From the NCBI GenBank assembly GCA_945876185.1, contig CAMCMZ010000020.1, forward strand, positions 1-51,628: DNA of 51,628 bases. The letters are read 5' to 3'. Within the stretch, counting starts at the first letter, position 1. The number at the start of each line of letters is the position of its first letter. This DNA comes from Candidatus Kuenenia stuttgartensis. GTDB taxonomy: Bacteria > Planctomycetota > UBA11346. The notes under the pieces were generated by a model. That model ran no database searches and was not told the DNA's origin. It saw only the letters and a list, made by a program, of their open reading frames with translations. A program made the position numbers and the translations under genes. Below, one piece after another: positions 17,415 to 27,014 of this stretch.

Positions 17415-17720
17415 TCACCACGAGGCCTTGCGCACACCGGGCAGGCTGCCCTGGTGCACGAGGACTCGCAGCGCGTTACGGCAGACGCCGAACTTGCGCA
17501 GATAGGCGTGGCTGCGGCCGGTCAGCAGGCAGCGGTTCTTGATCCGGGTCGCTGAACCGTCCTTGGGCAGCAGGTCGAGGGCGGCACGCGCCTCCATGCG
17601 CTCTTCCAGCGTGAGCTTGAGGTCCTTGGAGCGGATACGCAGGGCATCGCGCTTCGCCTTCTGCTTGGCGACGAGCTTGATGCGCTCGGTGTTGCGGTTG
17701 ACTGTGCTGGTCTTGGCCAT
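17415..17720 (-). CDS. rpsN: Ribosomal protein S14, zinc-free form
   Basis: The product is 101 residues, the long form without the two CxxC zinc motifs. It ends with [20 protein letters not shown] and the invariant G-x-RKASW tail. It lies between rplE and rpsH in the standard order. Confidence 0.97.
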   Translation of the reverse strand: MAKTSTVNRNTERIKLVAKQKAKRDALRIRSKDLKLTLEERMEARAALDLLPKDGSATRIKNRCLLTGRSHAYLRKFGVCRNALRVLVHQGSLPGVRKASW

Positions 17721-17732
17721 GGTTGCTCCGGC

Positions 17733-18287
17733 TCAGCGATCGCGGAAGGGGAAGCCGATCGCCTTCAGCAGTTCGAGTGACTTGGCGTCGTCACTGTTGC
17801 TGATTGCGATGGAGATGTTGAGACCCTGGTTGTGCTCGAGCTTTTCCAGCTGGATCTCATGGAAGAGCGCCTGCTCGCGCAGACCCATGTTGTAGTTGCC
17901 CCGGCCATCGAAGCCTTTGGGCGACAACCCACGGAAGTCGCGGATACGGGGGATCGCGAGGTTGACCAGCTTGTCGAGGAAGGCCCACTGACGTTCGCCA
18001 CGCAAGGTGACGTAGCAGCCGACCTTGACCCCGATGCGGGTGCGGAAGTTGGCGACCGCCTTGCGGGCCTTGGTCACGGTGACGCGCTGGCCGGCGATGA
18101 GCGACAGGTGCTCGGCGACGATGTTCAGGATCTCGCCGTTCTGCACGGCGCGGCCGACACCCATGCTCAGGGTGACCTTGACGATGCGCGGTCCGGCGAG
18201 GCGGTTCTTGATCCCGTGCTTCTTCAGCAGTTCGGGCAGACGCTCGTTGTAGATCGCGCGGGTTGTCTTCTGCAACTGGGTGGCCAT
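17733..18287 (-). CDS. rplE: Ribosomal protein L5
   Basis: 5S rRNA-binding protein of 184 residues at the central protuberance. It carries RVTVTKARKAVANFRTRIG, GCYVTLRGERQWAFLDKLV and RIRDFRGLSPKGFDGRGNYN, all typical. It lies 12 bases before rpsN. Confidence 0.97.
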   Translation of the reverse strand: MATQLQKTTRAIYNERLPELLKKHGIKNRLAGPRIVKVTLSMGVGRAVQNGEILNIVAEHLSLIAGQRVTVTKARKAVANFRTRIGVKVGCYVTLRGERQWAFLDKLVNLAIPRIRDFRGLSPKGFDGRGNYNMGLREQALFHEIQLEKLEHNQGLNISIAISNSDDAKSLELLKAIGFPFRDR

Positions 18288-18310
18288 GGGTGGATCTTCG
18301 TTGGATGGGA

Positions 18311-18688
18311 TCAGGGACGAGCGGAGTTCTCAAAGCGGTGCTTGCTCTTCACCGCGACCCGGACGACGCCGGCATCGGTGCGTTCGCGCCGGACCCGGGT
18401 GGGCTTGCTGGTCGTGGGATCGACCAGCGCGAGCTTGGCGAGATGGATCGGCTTCAGACGGCGGATACGCCCGCCTTCAACATTGGCCTGGGGGTTGGCG
18501 CGGACGTGGCGGGTGTCGTAGAGGGAAGCCTCGCCCTCGATCAAGGCGCGCTGCTTCATTGGCCACACCTTGATCACGGTACCGGTCTTGCCCTTGGCAT
18601 CGCCGCTGCGGACGATGATTTTGTCGCCGACGTGCACATGGCACTTCGGGATCTTATCCGGGCGGGGCTTCTTCAAACGGCTGGGCAT
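18311..18688 (-). CDS. rplX: Ribosomal protein L24
   Basis: Assembly initiator of the large subunit, 125 residues. The KOW motif is visible as VGDKIIVRSGDAKGKTGTVI. The tail after residue 105 (RTDAGVVRVAVKSKHRFENS) is somewhat longer than in E. coli. Confidence 0.96.
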   Translation of the reverse strand: MPSRLKKPRPDKIPKCHVHVGDKIIVRSGDAKGKTGTVIKVWPMKQRALIEGEASLYDTRHVRANPQANVEGGRIRRLKPIHLAKLALVDPTTSKPTRVRRERTDAGVVRVAVKSKHRFENSARP

Positions 18689-18722
18689 GGGGCTGTCCTT
18701 CGATCCTTGGGGTCAGACGACT

Positions 18723-19091
18723 TCAAACCACTTCAGGGGCGAGACTGATGATCTTCATGTAGTTGCGCGCGCGCAGTTCGCGGGCGACGGGGCCGAAGAT
18801 ACGGGTGCCCTTGGGATTCTTCTCGTCGTCGATGAGGACGACCGCGTTCGAGTCGAAGCGCACCGTGCTGCCGTCTTCGCGTTTGATCGGGTGCTTGATG
18901 CGCACGATCACCGCCTTGCACACAGTCTTCTGCTTCACTTCGCTGGTCGGAATCGCCTTCTTGATCGCGACCACGATGATGTCGCCGATGGTGGCGTAGC
19001 GACGCTTCGAGCCGCCGAGCACCTTCACGCACATGGCGCGCTTCGCGCCGGAGTTGTCGGCGACATCGAGCCAGGATTGCATCTGGATCAT
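18723..19091 (-). CDS. rplN: Ribosomal protein L14
   Basis: Large-subunit interface protein, 122 residues, with [20 protein letters not shown] at the start and [20 protein letters not shown] in the middle. It lies 25 bases after rpsQ. Confidence 0.97.
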   Translation of the reverse strand: MIQMQSWLDVADNSGAKRAMCVKVLGGSKRRYATIGDIIVVAIKKAIPTSEVKQKTVCKAVIVRIKHPIKREDGSTVRFDSNAVVLIDDEKNPKGTRIFGPVARELRARNYMKIISLAPEVV

Positions 19092-19116
19092 GGGGTTTTC
19101 CTGTTCCTGCCTGGCT

Positions 19117-19422
19117 TCAGAGGGCGCGTTCCAGCACCTTGATCAGGCGCCAGCGCTTGGTTTTGGAGAGCGGACGGGATTCGGTGATCAGAACCTTGTC
19201 GCCGACCTTGGCGTCGTTCCGTTCGTCGTGGACGTGGAACTTCTGGGTCCGCTTGATGTACTTGCCGTACTTGGCATGGCGGTACATCTCGGTGACCGAG
19301 ACGACGCGGGTCTTGAGCATCTTGTCCGAGGAGACGATGCCGATCACGCGCTTGCGCAGGACCTTGTCTTCGGTGCCTGCGGTTTCGGCGGCGGGAGCGG
19401 CCGGGGCATTCACTTCGCTCAT
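19117..19422 (-). CDS. rpsQ: Ribosomal protein S17
   Basis: 16S rRNA binder of 101 residues. About 17 residues of Ala/Pro/Glu-rich extension ([14 protein letters not shown]) precede the family core [20 protein letters not shown] and [17 protein letters not shown]. It overlaps rpmC by ATGA. Confidence 0.96.
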   Translation of the reverse strand: MSEVNAPAAPAAETAGTEDKVLRKRVIGIVSSDKMLKTRVVSVTEMYRHAKYGKYIKRTQKFHVHDERNDAKVGDKVLITESRPLSKTKRWRLIKVLERAL

Positions 19423-19625
19423 GGGGCGGCCTTCTGCTTCTGCGTGATGATGGTGTTCAGGCGGGCGATCTGGCGGCGCAGGTTGCGGTACTTCACGCCC
19501 ATGGCCTTGCCCTCAAGGGACTGGGCGAAGCGGGCCTTGAGCATCGTTCCGCGCAGTTCGACGACCTCTTTGTTGAGATCATCGACGCTTTTCGCGCGCA
19601 GGTCGGCCTTGGCATTCTTTTTCAT
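19419..19625 (-). CDS. rpmC: Ribosomal protein L29
   Basis: A 68-residue helical hairpin at the tunnel exit, with the motif KARFAQSLEGKAMGVKYRNL. It lies 19 bases after rplP and overlaps rpsQ by four. Confidence 0.96.
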   Translation of the reverse strand: MKKNAKADLRAKSVDDLNKEVVELRGTMLKARFAQSLEGKAMGVKYRNLRRQIARLNTIITQKQKAAP

Positions 19626-19644
19626 GCGGATTGTCCTTGTCCCT

Positions 19645-20070
19645 TCAGGCGATGGCGCGGCGCTTGATGAGCCGACAGCGGAGGGGCAGCTTGAAGGCCT
19701 GCCGGCGCATGGCTTCGCGCGCCATGTCCTCGGTGATGCCGGCGAATTCGAACATGACGGTGCCGGCGTCCAGGAAGGAGGCCCAGTATTCGACCTCGCC
19801 CTTGCCCGAACCCATGCGCGACTCGGCGGGGTGCTTGGTCACCGGGGTGTGCGGGAAGATGCGAACCCACATCTTGCCGGATCGGCCTAGGTAGTGGGAA
19901 GCAGTGACGCGGGCGGCTTCGAGCTGGCGCGCGGTGATCTTGCCGCTTTCCAGAGCCTGGAGGCCGAAATCCCCGAAGGAGATCTCATTGCCGGTACCGG
20001 CGACGTGGTCAAGGCGCCAGCCACGGGTATGCTGCTTGCGGAATTTGACGCGGGCGGGGAGGAGGGGCAT
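19645..20070 (-). CDS. rplP: Ribosomal protein L16
   Basis: Protein of the tRNA-binding cleft, 141 residues. It starts MPLLPARVKFRKQHTRGWR and carries QLEAARVTASHYLGRSGKMW and RMGSGKGEVEYWASFLDAGT, both diagnostic. It lies six bases after rpsC. Confidence 0.97.
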   Translation of the reverse strand: MPLLPARVKFRKQHTRGWRLDHVAGTGNEISFGDFGLQALESGKITARQLEAARVTASHYLGRSGKMWVRIFPHTPVTKHPAESRMGSGKGEVEYWASFLDAGTVMFEFAGITEDMAREAMRRQAFKLPLRCRLIKRRAIA

Positions 20071-20076
20071 GGCGGT

Positions 20077-20721
20077 TCAGTTATCCTGCTTCAGGTCGCT
20101 GTACTTGCCGTGGTTGATCCACACCCGCACCCCGATGGTGCCGTAGGTGGTCTTGGCGATGGCATAGCCGTAGTCGATCTTGGTGTTCAGGCTGTTGAGC
20201 GGCACCGAACCCTGCATGTCGTTTTCCACCCGGGCGATCTCGGCGCCGCCCAGACGGCCGCTGATCTTCACGTTGACGCCCTTGGCGCCTTCGCGCATCG
20301 CATTTTCGACCGCACGCTTCATGGCGCGGCGGAAGGAACCGCGGCGTTCGAGCTGTTCGGCGACATTCTCGGCCACGAGCTGGGCGCAGACGTCGGGCTT
20401 GCGCACTTCCATGATGTTGATCTTGACCGGCGTGCCTGCGACTTTTTCCAAGTGCTTGGTCAGGCCTTCGATCTCGGATCCGCGCTTGCCGATGATCACG
20501 CCGGGGCGGCCGGCATGAAGGGTGACGACGACGCGTTCAGCCTTGCGCTCGATGAGGATCTTCTCGATCGCGGCAGAGTAGAAACGCTCCTTGAGGTAGG
20601 TGCGGATCTTCTCGTCCTGGATGACGAGCTGGGCGTAGCGGCTGCCCTTGGCGTACCAGGTGCTGCGCTGCGGTTCGGTGATCCCGATGCGGAACCCGAG
20701 GGGATTGATCTTGTGGCCCAT
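20077..20721 (-). CDS. rpsC: Ribosomal protein S3
   Basis: Small-subunit head protein at the mRNA entry, 214 residues. It has a KH domain around GRPGVIIGKRGSEIEGLTKH and the C-terminal INHGKYSDL. The frame continues to 20817, but MGHKINPLGFRIGIT at 20721 is the universal start. Only one base separates it from the rplV stop. Confidence 0.97.
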   Translation of the reverse strand: MGHKINPLGFRIGITEPQRSTWYAKGSRYAQLVIQDEKIRTYLKERFYSAAIEKILIERKAERVVVTLHAGRPGVIIGKRGSEIEGLTKHLEKVAGTPVKINIMEVRKPDVCAQLVAENVAEQLERRGSFRRAMKRAVENAMREGAKGVNVKISGRLGGAEIARVENDMQGSVPLNSLNTKIDYGYAIAKTTYGTIGVRVWINHGKYSDLKQDN

Positions 20722-20722
20722 A

Positions 20723-21145
20723 TCAGCCTTCCTGACCTGTCTTGGCGTCGGCTGTCGCCGCTGGAGCAGCCCGCTTGGGGGTTCGCGCCGGTTTGGCTTC
20801 CACCGCTTGTTTCGCAACCTTGATGAGGATGTGGCAGCAGCGCTTCACGCGCGCGTGCGCCCGGCCCTTGGCCTGGGGACGGAAGCGGCTGATCGACAGG
20901 CCCTTGTCGACCCGGGCCTCGACCACGACCAGATCCATCGGATCGGCGCCGCCCTGGACCGCAGCGTTGGCCACTGCGCTCTCGAGGGTCTTGCGGACGA
21001 AGTTGGAGCCGCGCTTGAGTTCGAAGCCGAGGATGTTCACCGCGTCTTCGACCCGCTTGCCGCGGATAAGGCCGGCGGAGAGGATCGCCTTGCGCGGGCT
21101 GATGCGCGCGTTGCGGGTGATCGCCTGATATTTCACCTGGCTCAT
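20723..21145 (-). CDS. rplV: Ribosomal protein L22
   Basis: Tunnel-wall protein of 140 residues; its beta hairpin lies near [21 protein letters not shown] basic, Ala/Pro-rich tail of about 25 residues ([17 protein letters not shown]) extends beyond the family core. It overlaps rpsS by ATGA. Confidence 0.96.
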   Translation of the reverse strand: MSQVKYQAITRNARISPRKAILSAGLIRGKRVEDAVNILGFELKRGSNFVRKTLESAVANAAVQGGADPMDLVVVEARVDKGLSISRFRPQAKGRAHARVKRCCHILIKVAKQAVEAKPARTPKRAAPAATADAKTGQEG

Positions 21146-21423
21146 TTCTTCTCCTCCTCTTTCTTGGACCCGCTGTGACCGCGGAACGTGCGGGTCACCG
21201 CGAATTCGCCGAGCTTATGCCCGACCATGTTGTCGGTCACGAAGACCTGCTGGAAACCCTTGCCGTTGTGCACCGAGAAGGTGTGGCCGATGAAATCGGG
21301 TACCACCGTGCAGGATCGGGACCAGGTTTTGATCGGGGTCCGGGCGCTGCCGGCCTTTTGCTTCTCCACCTTGGAGAGGAGCTTCAGGTCGAGGAACGGG
21401 CCTTTACGTGAGGAGCGGCTCAT
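21142..21423 (-). CDS. rpsS: Ribosomal protein S19
   Basis: Small-subunit head protein of 93 residues: [20 protein letters not shown], then [20 protein letters not shown] and [15 protein letters not shown]. It lies three bases after rplB. Confidence 0.97.
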   Translation of the reverse strand: MSRSSRKGPFLDLKLLSKVEKQKAGSARTPIKTWSRSCTVVPDFIGHTFSVHNGKGFQQVFVTDNMVGHKLGEFAVTRTFRGHSGSKKEEEKK

Positions 21424-21426
21424 GCG

Positions 21427-22275
21427 TCACTTCTCGCTGGTCATGGTACGGCCGTCGCGACGGCGGATGATGAAGATGTTGCTCTTATGCTTCTTGTTGC
21501 GCGTCTTGGTGCCTTCGCGCAGGCCCCACGGCGAGCAGTGCTGACGGCCACCGTTGGTGTGACCTTCGCCACCACCCAGCGGATGCGCGATGGGGTTCAT
21601 CGCATTGCCGCGCACGGTCGGGCGGACGCCGAGCCAGCGGTTGCGGCCGGCCTTGCCGATGTTGCGGACGTTGGCGTCGGCCCGGCCGACCTCGCCGATC
21701 GTCGCCCGGCACTTGGCCAGGACCTTCCGCAACTCGCCCGAGGGTAGGGCGAGGATGGCGAAGTCGCCATCGATCGCCATCAAGCGGGCGAAGGTGCCGG
21801 CGGAACGCGCGAGCTGACCACCGCGACCTGGGTTCAGTTCCACATTGTGGACGGCCAGACCTTGCGGGATGTAGCGCAGTTCGAAGCAGTTGCCGACATT
21901 GGGATCACCCGCGCCAGAGTAGCTGATAACCTGAGCACCATCAGCCAGATCCTTGGGGGCGAGGATGTAGGCCTTCTCGCCGTCGGCGTAGGTCAGGTAG
22001 GCGATGCGGCAGTTGCGGTACGGATCGTACTCGATTCCGCGCACGGTGCCGACGATGTCGAGCTTACGGCGCTTGAAGTCGACGCAGCGATACTGGCGAT
22101 CATGGCGGCCGCCCTTGTGACGGCAGGTGATCCGGCCCTGCCAGTTGCGGCCAGCGCGGTACGGGACCTTGACGGTCAGCTTCTTTTCCGGCTTGCCTTT
22201 GGTGATCTCGGCAAAGTCGGGGATGGTGGCGTGGCGCGCACCGGCCGAAGCACTGTGGAGGGGACGATATGGCAT
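21427..22275 (-). CDS. rplB: Ribosomal protein L2
   Basis: Primary 23S rRNA binder of 282 residues near the peptidyl transferase centre. It has GRNWQGRITCRHKGGRHDRQ, QGLAVHNVELNPGRGGQLAR and GNAMNPIAHPLGGGEGHTNG. The last motif usually reads HPHGGGEG; here the second His is Leu, while the first, the conserved functional one, is kept. Confidence 0.97.
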   Translation of the reverse strand: MPYRPLHSASAGARHATIPDFAEITKGKPEKKLTVKVPYRAGRNWQGRITCRHKGGRHDRQYRCVDFKRRKLDIVGTVRGIEYDPYRNCRIAYLTYADGEKAYILAPKDLADGAQVISYSGAGDPNVGNCFELRYIPQGLAVHNVELNPGRGGQLARSAGTFARLMAIDGDFAILALPSGELRKVLAKCRATIGEVGRADANVRNIGKAGRNRWLGVRPTVRGNAMNPIAHPLGGGEGHTNGGRQHCSPWGLREGTKTRNKKHKSNIFIIRRRDGRTMTSEK

Positions 22276-22279
22276 GGCT

Positions 22280-22561
22280 TCACATCCCTTCGATCTTCTG
22301 GCCGGCGATCAGCTTGACGATCGCCTTCTTCCAGGCCGGAGTCGTGCCCGGGATGCCGACGCGCATGCGTCGGAGCTTTCCCCGGCAGTTCATGGTGTTG
22401 ACCGCGGCGACCTTGACCTTGAACAGAGTCTCGACCGCGTCTTTGATCTGGGTCTTGGTGGCGGCGGTGTGCACTTCGAAGGTGTACCGGCCCAGCTTGT
22501 TCTGGGCGTAGGTGGACTTCTCGGTCACCACCGGGCGCTTGATGATTTCGTAGGGATTCAT
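22280..22561 (-). CDS. rplW: Ribosomal protein L23
   Basis: Tunnel-exit protein of 93 residues that docks trigger factor and SRP. It has [20 protein letters not shown] and the KIKDAVE-type segment ([20 protein letters not shown]). Confidence 0.96.
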   Translation of the reverse strand: MNPYEIIKRPVVTEKSTYAQNKLGRYTFEVHTAATKTQIKDAVETLFKVKVAAVNTMNCRGKLRRMRVGIPGTTPAWKKAIVKLIAGQKIEGM

Positions 22562-22568
22562 GACTGCC

Positions 22569-23225
22569 TCATTCTCCCTTTGCCTGAGCTTCGCCCAGGT
22601 CCTTGACCAGGGCGTCGAGCGCCCCCTTGGTGAAGATCAGGTTGCCGTGGCGCAGGATGAGGCCGGCATTCAGGTTGCGGCGCTCTTCCAGGTGGACTTT
22701 TTCCAGGTTCCGCACGCTCAGGACGAGGTTGTCCTTCAGCCCTTCGCTGACCAGGAGCGAGCGCCGGCCTTCGAGGCCGATCTTCTTGAGGAACTTGGCG
22801 ATGGCGCTGGTCTTGGGCTTGCCGTCGGTCGCGACTTCAAGGCCGTCCACCGCGCTGATCTTGCCGGCTTCGAGCTGGCGCCGGAGCGAACTCAGGGTCG
22901 CGATGCGGCGCTGGTTGAGCGGCATGCGCCAGGCGTAGTCGCGCGGCTCGACCGTCTTGGCATGACCGCCACCGACCCACTGCGGACTGCGGGTCGAACC
23001 CTGGCGGGCGCGGCCGGTGCCCTTCTGGCGCCACGGCTTCTTGCCGCCGCCAGCGACTTCCGAACGCTTCTTGGTCTTATGGGTGCCCTGACGCAGGCTG
23101 TCGAGGTGGCTGAGCAGCGCTTCCTTCAACAGGGCCTTGCGCACGGTGATGTCGAGGGCGTTGGGATCCAGGTCGACTTCGCCCGTCTTGACCCCGTCGA
23201 CATTATAGATGGTGATCTGTGCCAT
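22569..23225 (-). CDS. rplD: Ribosomal protein L4
   Basis: Large-subunit protein of 218 residues, in E. coli also the translational and transcriptional repressor of the S10 operon. The tunnel loop is visible as [20 protein letters not shown], followed by [20 protein letters not shown]. Confidence 0.97.
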   Translation of the reverse strand: MAQITIYNVDGVKTGEVDLDPNALDITVRKALLKEALLSHLDSLRQGTHKTKKRSEVAGGGKKPWRQKGTGRARQGSTRSPQWVGGGHAKTVEPRDYAWRMPLNQRRIATLSSLRRQLEAGKISAVDGLEVATDGKPKTSAIAKFLKKIGLEGRRSLLVSEGLKDNLVLSVRNLEKVHLEERRNLNAGLILRHGNLIFTKGALDALVKDLGEAQAKGE

Positions 23226-23235
23226 GGTGGTCGCC

Positions 23236-23868
23236 TCAATTCTGCTTGATGGTCACGAGACCACCGTTGGGACCGGGGATCGCACCCTTGACCACCACCA
23301 GATTCTGCTCGGCGTCGATGGACACGATCTTGAGGTTCTTGATGGTCACCTGTTCGTTACCCCAGTGACCGGCCATGCGCATGCCCGGGAACACGCGGGC
23401 GGGATCCATACGGCAGCCGATCGAACCGGGCCGGCGCTGACCCATGTGGCCGTGGCTGGCGTTAGCACCACCGAAGTTGTGGCGCTTAACGACGCCGGCA
23501 AAACCGCGACCTTTGTTAGTACCAACCACGTCGCAGAGCTTGGCCTGGTCGAGCACCGTGACGGTGATCTTGGTTCCGGCCTTGATCTCGACCTTGGGCT
23601 GGCCCTTCGAGTCGGTGGGCACCGGCACCTCGCGCATGAAGCGACGAGGGGCGACGTCCGCCTTCTTGAACTCACCGGCGACGGCCTTGCTCGGCTTGCG
23701 GCGCTTCGGGCCGACGCCGACCTTCAGCGCGGAATGGCCGTGCTTGTCCTCGGTCTTGATTTCGACGACTTCATTGGGGGAACACTGGATGACAGTGACC
23801 GGGACGGCGATGTCGCCATCGAACACCCGGGTCATGCCGATTTTGGTTCCGTAGAGTGCGACCGGCAT
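23236..23868 (-). CDS. rplC: Ribosomal protein L3
   Basis: 23S rRNA binder of 210 residues. It starts ALYGTKIGMTRVFDGDIAVP, and the extended loop carries GFAGVVKRHNFGGANASHGH and RVFPGMRMAGHWGNEQVTIK, the L3 signature. It lies four bases after rpsJ. Confidence 0.97.
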   Translation of the reverse strand: MPVALYGTKIGMTRVFDGDIAVPVTVIQCSPNEVVEIKTEDKHGHSALKVGVGPKRRKPSKAVAGEFKKADVAPRRFMREVPVPTDSKGQPKVEIKAGTKITVTVLDQAKLCDVVGTNKGRGFAGVVKRHNFGGANASHGHMGQRRPGSIGCRMDPARVFPGMRMAGHWGNEQVTIKNLKIVSIDAEQNLVVVKGAIPGPNGGLVTIKQN

Positions 23869-23872
23869 TGGC

Positions 23873-24187
23873 TCACCTCACGGTCTGTTTGATGGTGATG
23901 TCGACGCCCGCAGGGACATCGACCTTGCTGAAAACCTCATTGGTCTTCGCGGTCGGCTCGATGATTTCGATGATGCGCGCATGGGTGCGCAACTCGAACT
24001 GCTCGCGGGACTTCTTGTCGATGTGCGGAGAACGCTGGACGGTGAAGCGCTCGATCCGGGTCGGAATGGGTACGGGGCCGGCAACTTTGGCGCCGGTGCG
24101 CTTGGCGGTCTCGACGATGTCGAGGGCGGCCTTGTCGAGGATACGATGATCGTATGCCTCAAGACGGATTTTGATTTTCTCTTTCAC
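23873..24187 (-). CDS. rpsJ: Ribosomal protein S10
   Basis: First gene of the ribosomal run; 104 residues that also act as NusE in antitermination. It carries [20 protein letters not shown] and [20 protein letters not shown]. The frame is open far upstream, but the family start falls at a GTG at 24187 with a strong GGGGGAGA seven bases ahead, which decides the start. Confidence 0.95.
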   Translation of the reverse strand: MKEKIKIRLEAYDHRILDKAALDIVETAKRTGAKVAGPVPIPTRIERFTVQRSPHIDKKSREQFELRTHARIIEIIEPTAKTNEVFSKVDVPAGVDITIKQTVR

Positions 24188-24450
24188 GTCTTCTCCCCCG
24201 GCGTTTATCGCCGAGCCAGCCTTGCGGCTGCGGTGGGCCCTTCGACCTGGAGCGCAGAAAGATGGGTTCTTCCTGCGTTCCTGCGGCACCAGTGGGCTTG
24301 TCCCGGTGTCGCGGCCCCCAGAGGATCGGCGGCCTCAGGGCCTCCGTTCTTGGGTGGGCGGGGCACTATGCACGACTTCCTTTTTTGGCAATACCCCAAT
24401 TTCCCCAATCGCAGGAGCGAACCTCAACACCTGATTTCTGAACGATCTGT
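24188..24450 (-). promoter_or_regulatory. S10 operon leader with a possible promoter
   Basis: These 263 bases separate rpsJ from the gene upstream in the same direction and hold no gene. On minus, TTGCCA (24386-24391) and CATAGT (24365-24370) are spaced 15 bases apart, a plausible but suboptimal sigma70-type pair. About 170 bases of leader follow, with GC-rich inverted repeats around 24290-24345 that could form structure, as in other S10 leaders regulated by L4. CTGAAC / GTTCAG forms a small palindrome at 24439-24455 around the upstream stop. Confidence 0.35.
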
Positions 24451-25587
24451 TCAGCGCGGTGGTTGACCAACCACCTCGCACTGCACCGCCCAAAAGCGTT
24501 CGCCAATGCGGATGAACGCAGCACCGCCTGACGGAATGAGCCGGGTGGTGCGCTGCCCGCTCTGTTCGATCGCGATCGTATCCAGAGTGGAAATGACCCG
24601 ATCCTGGCCGTCTCGCACGGTTTTGGGCGTCAGGACAACCCCGCTGACTTCGGCGAGGCGGATGGTGGCCAGCACCCCGCCGATGGTGGCATGCGCCTGC
24701 ACATCGAGTGCCATCCCGTCGAGCGTCGCCTGATTCACCGGTTGGTAGATGCCCTGGACGACGTCGAGATCTACGACTGCGGTGCGCTCGGTCCCGCTGT
24801 ACGAATGGTTTCGCTGTCCATCCGCGAGGATGAACGCTGCGCGGGGGGCACCCAAGGTCTTGGCCTGGCCCTGCCAGGTGACGGCGTCGACAATTCCCGA
24901 CTTGCCCTGATTCGTCACCGGGAATGACCAGCAGCGCACGACGATCTGACGCGCGGATGTTGCTTCCAGACGCGCCAGCAGACTGCGAACTGCCGTGTGG
25001 ACCTGTTGCTGATGCGTGACGAGGAGCAAGCCGTTTTGCACGACGACTGTCGTTCCCGACCAGTTCCAACTTGCCGGTTCGATCTCGGTTTTGATCAATT
25101 CTGGAAGGGTCGACACGATGGTTGCCGGCGTGGCCTCGAGCGTCGGCAACGATCTGGCACGAGGTGCACCTGGTTCAGGAAGATCGATGTCTGGGGCTGG
25201 GCGGTTCGCGTCCGACCCCATCAACTGACGGACGTCATACGCCGCTGACACCAATGAAGCCTGGAATGCCGAATCGACATCGGTAACCACCAACCATTCA
25301 CCTTCCAATGCGATAGAGAGGCGGTGCTGCGTGGCAAACCATTCTTTGGCCTGGTTCCAGGGCACATTTTCGATTTCATTACGCACCGTCGTGCCCATCC
25401 GGACGGTAACCGAGTGGTCCACCACCAGACTGGCGGAACACGCGCGGGCCAGACGTTCAATCACCGTCAACAACGGCTTGTCAGCGGCGCTGAGATCCAC
25501 CGTCGCCGGCGCGGTCGCGGCGCTGATGCTGCCGAGGGACCAGGCCAGAATCATCAGGCTCGCAGATAGCAAAGATGGGCTGATCAT
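24451..25587 (-). CDS. Exported protein with an STN-like N-terminal domain
   Basis: The product is 378 residues. A signal peptide is clear (LLSASLMILAWSLGSISA, cleavage near residue 23). Residues 35-100 (PLLTVIERLARACSASLVVD, then VPWNQAKEWFATQHRLSIAL, GEWLVV) resemble the secretin/TonB short N-terminal domain. The remainder is beta-rich with no secretin pore domain that I can see (residues 200-378 include RQIVVRCWSFPV and IRLAEVSGVVLTPKTVRDGQ). It overlaps the preceding gene by ATGA, with GGAGG six bases before the start. The pair probably works together in the envelope; a degenerate secretion or pilus-assembly component is one reading, but I cannot name a function. Confidence 0.7.
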   Translation of the reverse strand: MISPSLLSASLMILAWSLGSISAATAPATVDLSAADKPLLTVIERLARACSASLVVDHSVTVRMGTTVRNEIENVPWNQAKEWFATQHRLSIALEGEWLVVTDVDSAFQASLVSAAYDVRQLMGSDANRPAPDIDLPEPGAPRARSLPTLEATPATIVSTLPELIKTEIEPASWNWSGTTVVVQNGLLLVTHQQQVHTAVRSLLARLEATSARQIVVRCWSFPVTNQGKSGIVDAVTWQGQAKTLGAPRAAFILADGQRNHSYSGTERTAVVDLDVVQGIYQPVNQATLDGMALDVQAHATIGGVLATIRLAEVSGVVLTPKTVRDGQDRVISTLDTIAIEQSGQRTTRLIPSGGAAFIRIGERFWAVQCEVVGQPPR

Positions 25588-26849
25588 GGCGCCTCCTGGA
25601 TCACGGCGACCGCCCTGCCGGTGGGATGGTCAGCGATGAGGATGAGGGCCTGACCGCGAACCAGAGTGACCACGCCCCGTGGTCGCCAGGACCAGCGTTG
25701 CGGCAGTTCGACCGCCATGACGACGGGTTCCTTCAGAACCGCTGGTTTCGCGTCCAGCCTGATGGATTGATTGCTGCCATCGGACGACTTACCCACGTCT
25801 CCGCTGAACGAAAGCGGGTGGTGCTCCGCAGGTTTGCGATACTGCCGTTCGACCGGGGGATTGAGCGAATCCTCCCAGGCCAAGGCGAATGCGATCCGCA
25901 CCAGGGAACTGCTAGCATCAATGTGGGCCGGCGTGGAATCGGTCCAGACCACACCCGCGGCTGCGGTGGCGATCAGGTCGACCTGACGTCCGGGATTCGA
26001 CCCTTCGACTTTGGGATCCATTTCGCCGCCCACCACATCGAAGGTAGTCAATTGGTTTCTTGGCCGCGTCTGCTCCGAACTGATGCGCTGGCCGTTCATC
26101 CCGACGCAGGTCAGCACCACCCGATCGCCCAGATTCTTTGTCGCGAATTCCGCCTGGGCGACGGTGACGAGGCCGGATGGGCATGGCTGATCCGCGACCA
26201 GGGTGCCGGTGGTGATCATCCAGGACTGGGGCAGGGTCATGCGGGCGAAGCGCGCGGCCAGGGTGTTGCGCAGACGGGCTTCGGTTTCCGGAGTGGCGAG
26301 CAGACGCAGGTGGCCGGTACCGCGCATGGCCTCGTCCAGGTCTTTGCGCGACTCTGCTTCGAGGCCCGGGAAACCCCCCAGTAAAACCCCATGACCGAGA
26401 TCCCCGTCGCTACTAAGATTTGGATCCGTTGGGGCGTCTCGGTGGCCGGGCAGACTCTTGGGTTCGGCAAACCAGCCGTAGTCACGCAGACTGATGCCCA
26501 CCGGCCTGCGGCGACCGAGGTCAGCCTCCTCCTGGGTCTCGACCAGCAGCCGCATCGGGTCGATCGTGCAATGCAACCCCTGCCATTTCCCCAAGGCGGC
26601 AAGGACGGTGCGTAGCGACTGCCGTTCGCGTTCGATCAGGATCACGACACGCGAGTTGGCCAAGGATTCCACCCCTTTGGAGCGGATCACCGGGCATCCA
26701 GCCTTCTTTTCGATCTCATCAAGTACGGTGCCCAGTAATGCCTGCCGCCATTCAGGACGGAGAGAGATCTCGTCGGCCCATGACGGCGGCGTGGCGGTCT
26801 CTCCAGCGGTTGTGGCGGCCACGAATGCGAGGATCCAAAGCATGCGCAT
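25584..26849 (-). CDS. Exported protein with an STN-like N-terminal domain
   Basis: The product is 421 residues with a signal peptide (RMLWILAFVAATTAGETA). Residues 40-110 (LLGTVLDEIEKKAGCPVI, LRTVLAALGKWQGLHCTIDP, MRLLV) match the layout of the domain in the following gene, so the two look like diverged paralogues. The rest (LARMTLPQSWMITTGTLVAD, LTTFDVVGGEMDPKVEGSNP) is unrecognised. The frame is open to 26897; ATG at 26849 is chosen because GGGAGG lies five bases ahead and the signal peptide then starts correctly. The gene is divergent from the GH28 gene and 165 bases from it. Confidence 0.7.
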   Translation of the reverse strand: MRMLWILAFVAATTAGETATPPSWADEISLRPEWRQALLGTVLDEIEKKAGCPVIRSKGVESLANSRVVILIERERQSLRTVLAALGKWQGLHCTIDPMRLLVETQEEADLGRRRPVGISLRDYGWFAEPKSLPGHRDAPTDPNLSSDGDLGHGVLLGGFPGLEAESRKDLDEAMRGTGHLRLLATPETEARLRNTLAARFARMTLPQSWMITTGTLVADQPCPSGLVTVAQAEFATKNLGDRVVLTCVGMNGQRISSEQTRPRNQLTTFDVVGGEMDPKVEGSNPGRQVDLIATAAAGVVWTDSTPAHIDASSSLVRIAFALAWEDSLNPPVERQYRKPAEHHPLSFSGDVGKSSDGSNQSIRLDAKPAVLKEPVVMAVELPQRWSWRPRGVVTLVRGQALILIADHPTGRAVAVIQEAP

Positions 26850-27014
26850 GAATGCCTCCCTTGGGTGGACACGATGCCACCGATTGGGTGCATTCAATCA
26901 CGAAACCTTGATTCTGCCTCGCTCGCTGTGGTACAGGGCCGTTTCGACGGTTCTACGGCCGACTCGGATTGCTTGCCCGAAAGTCCCCAGATGCTTGCCG
27001 ATCCAGGACACCTC

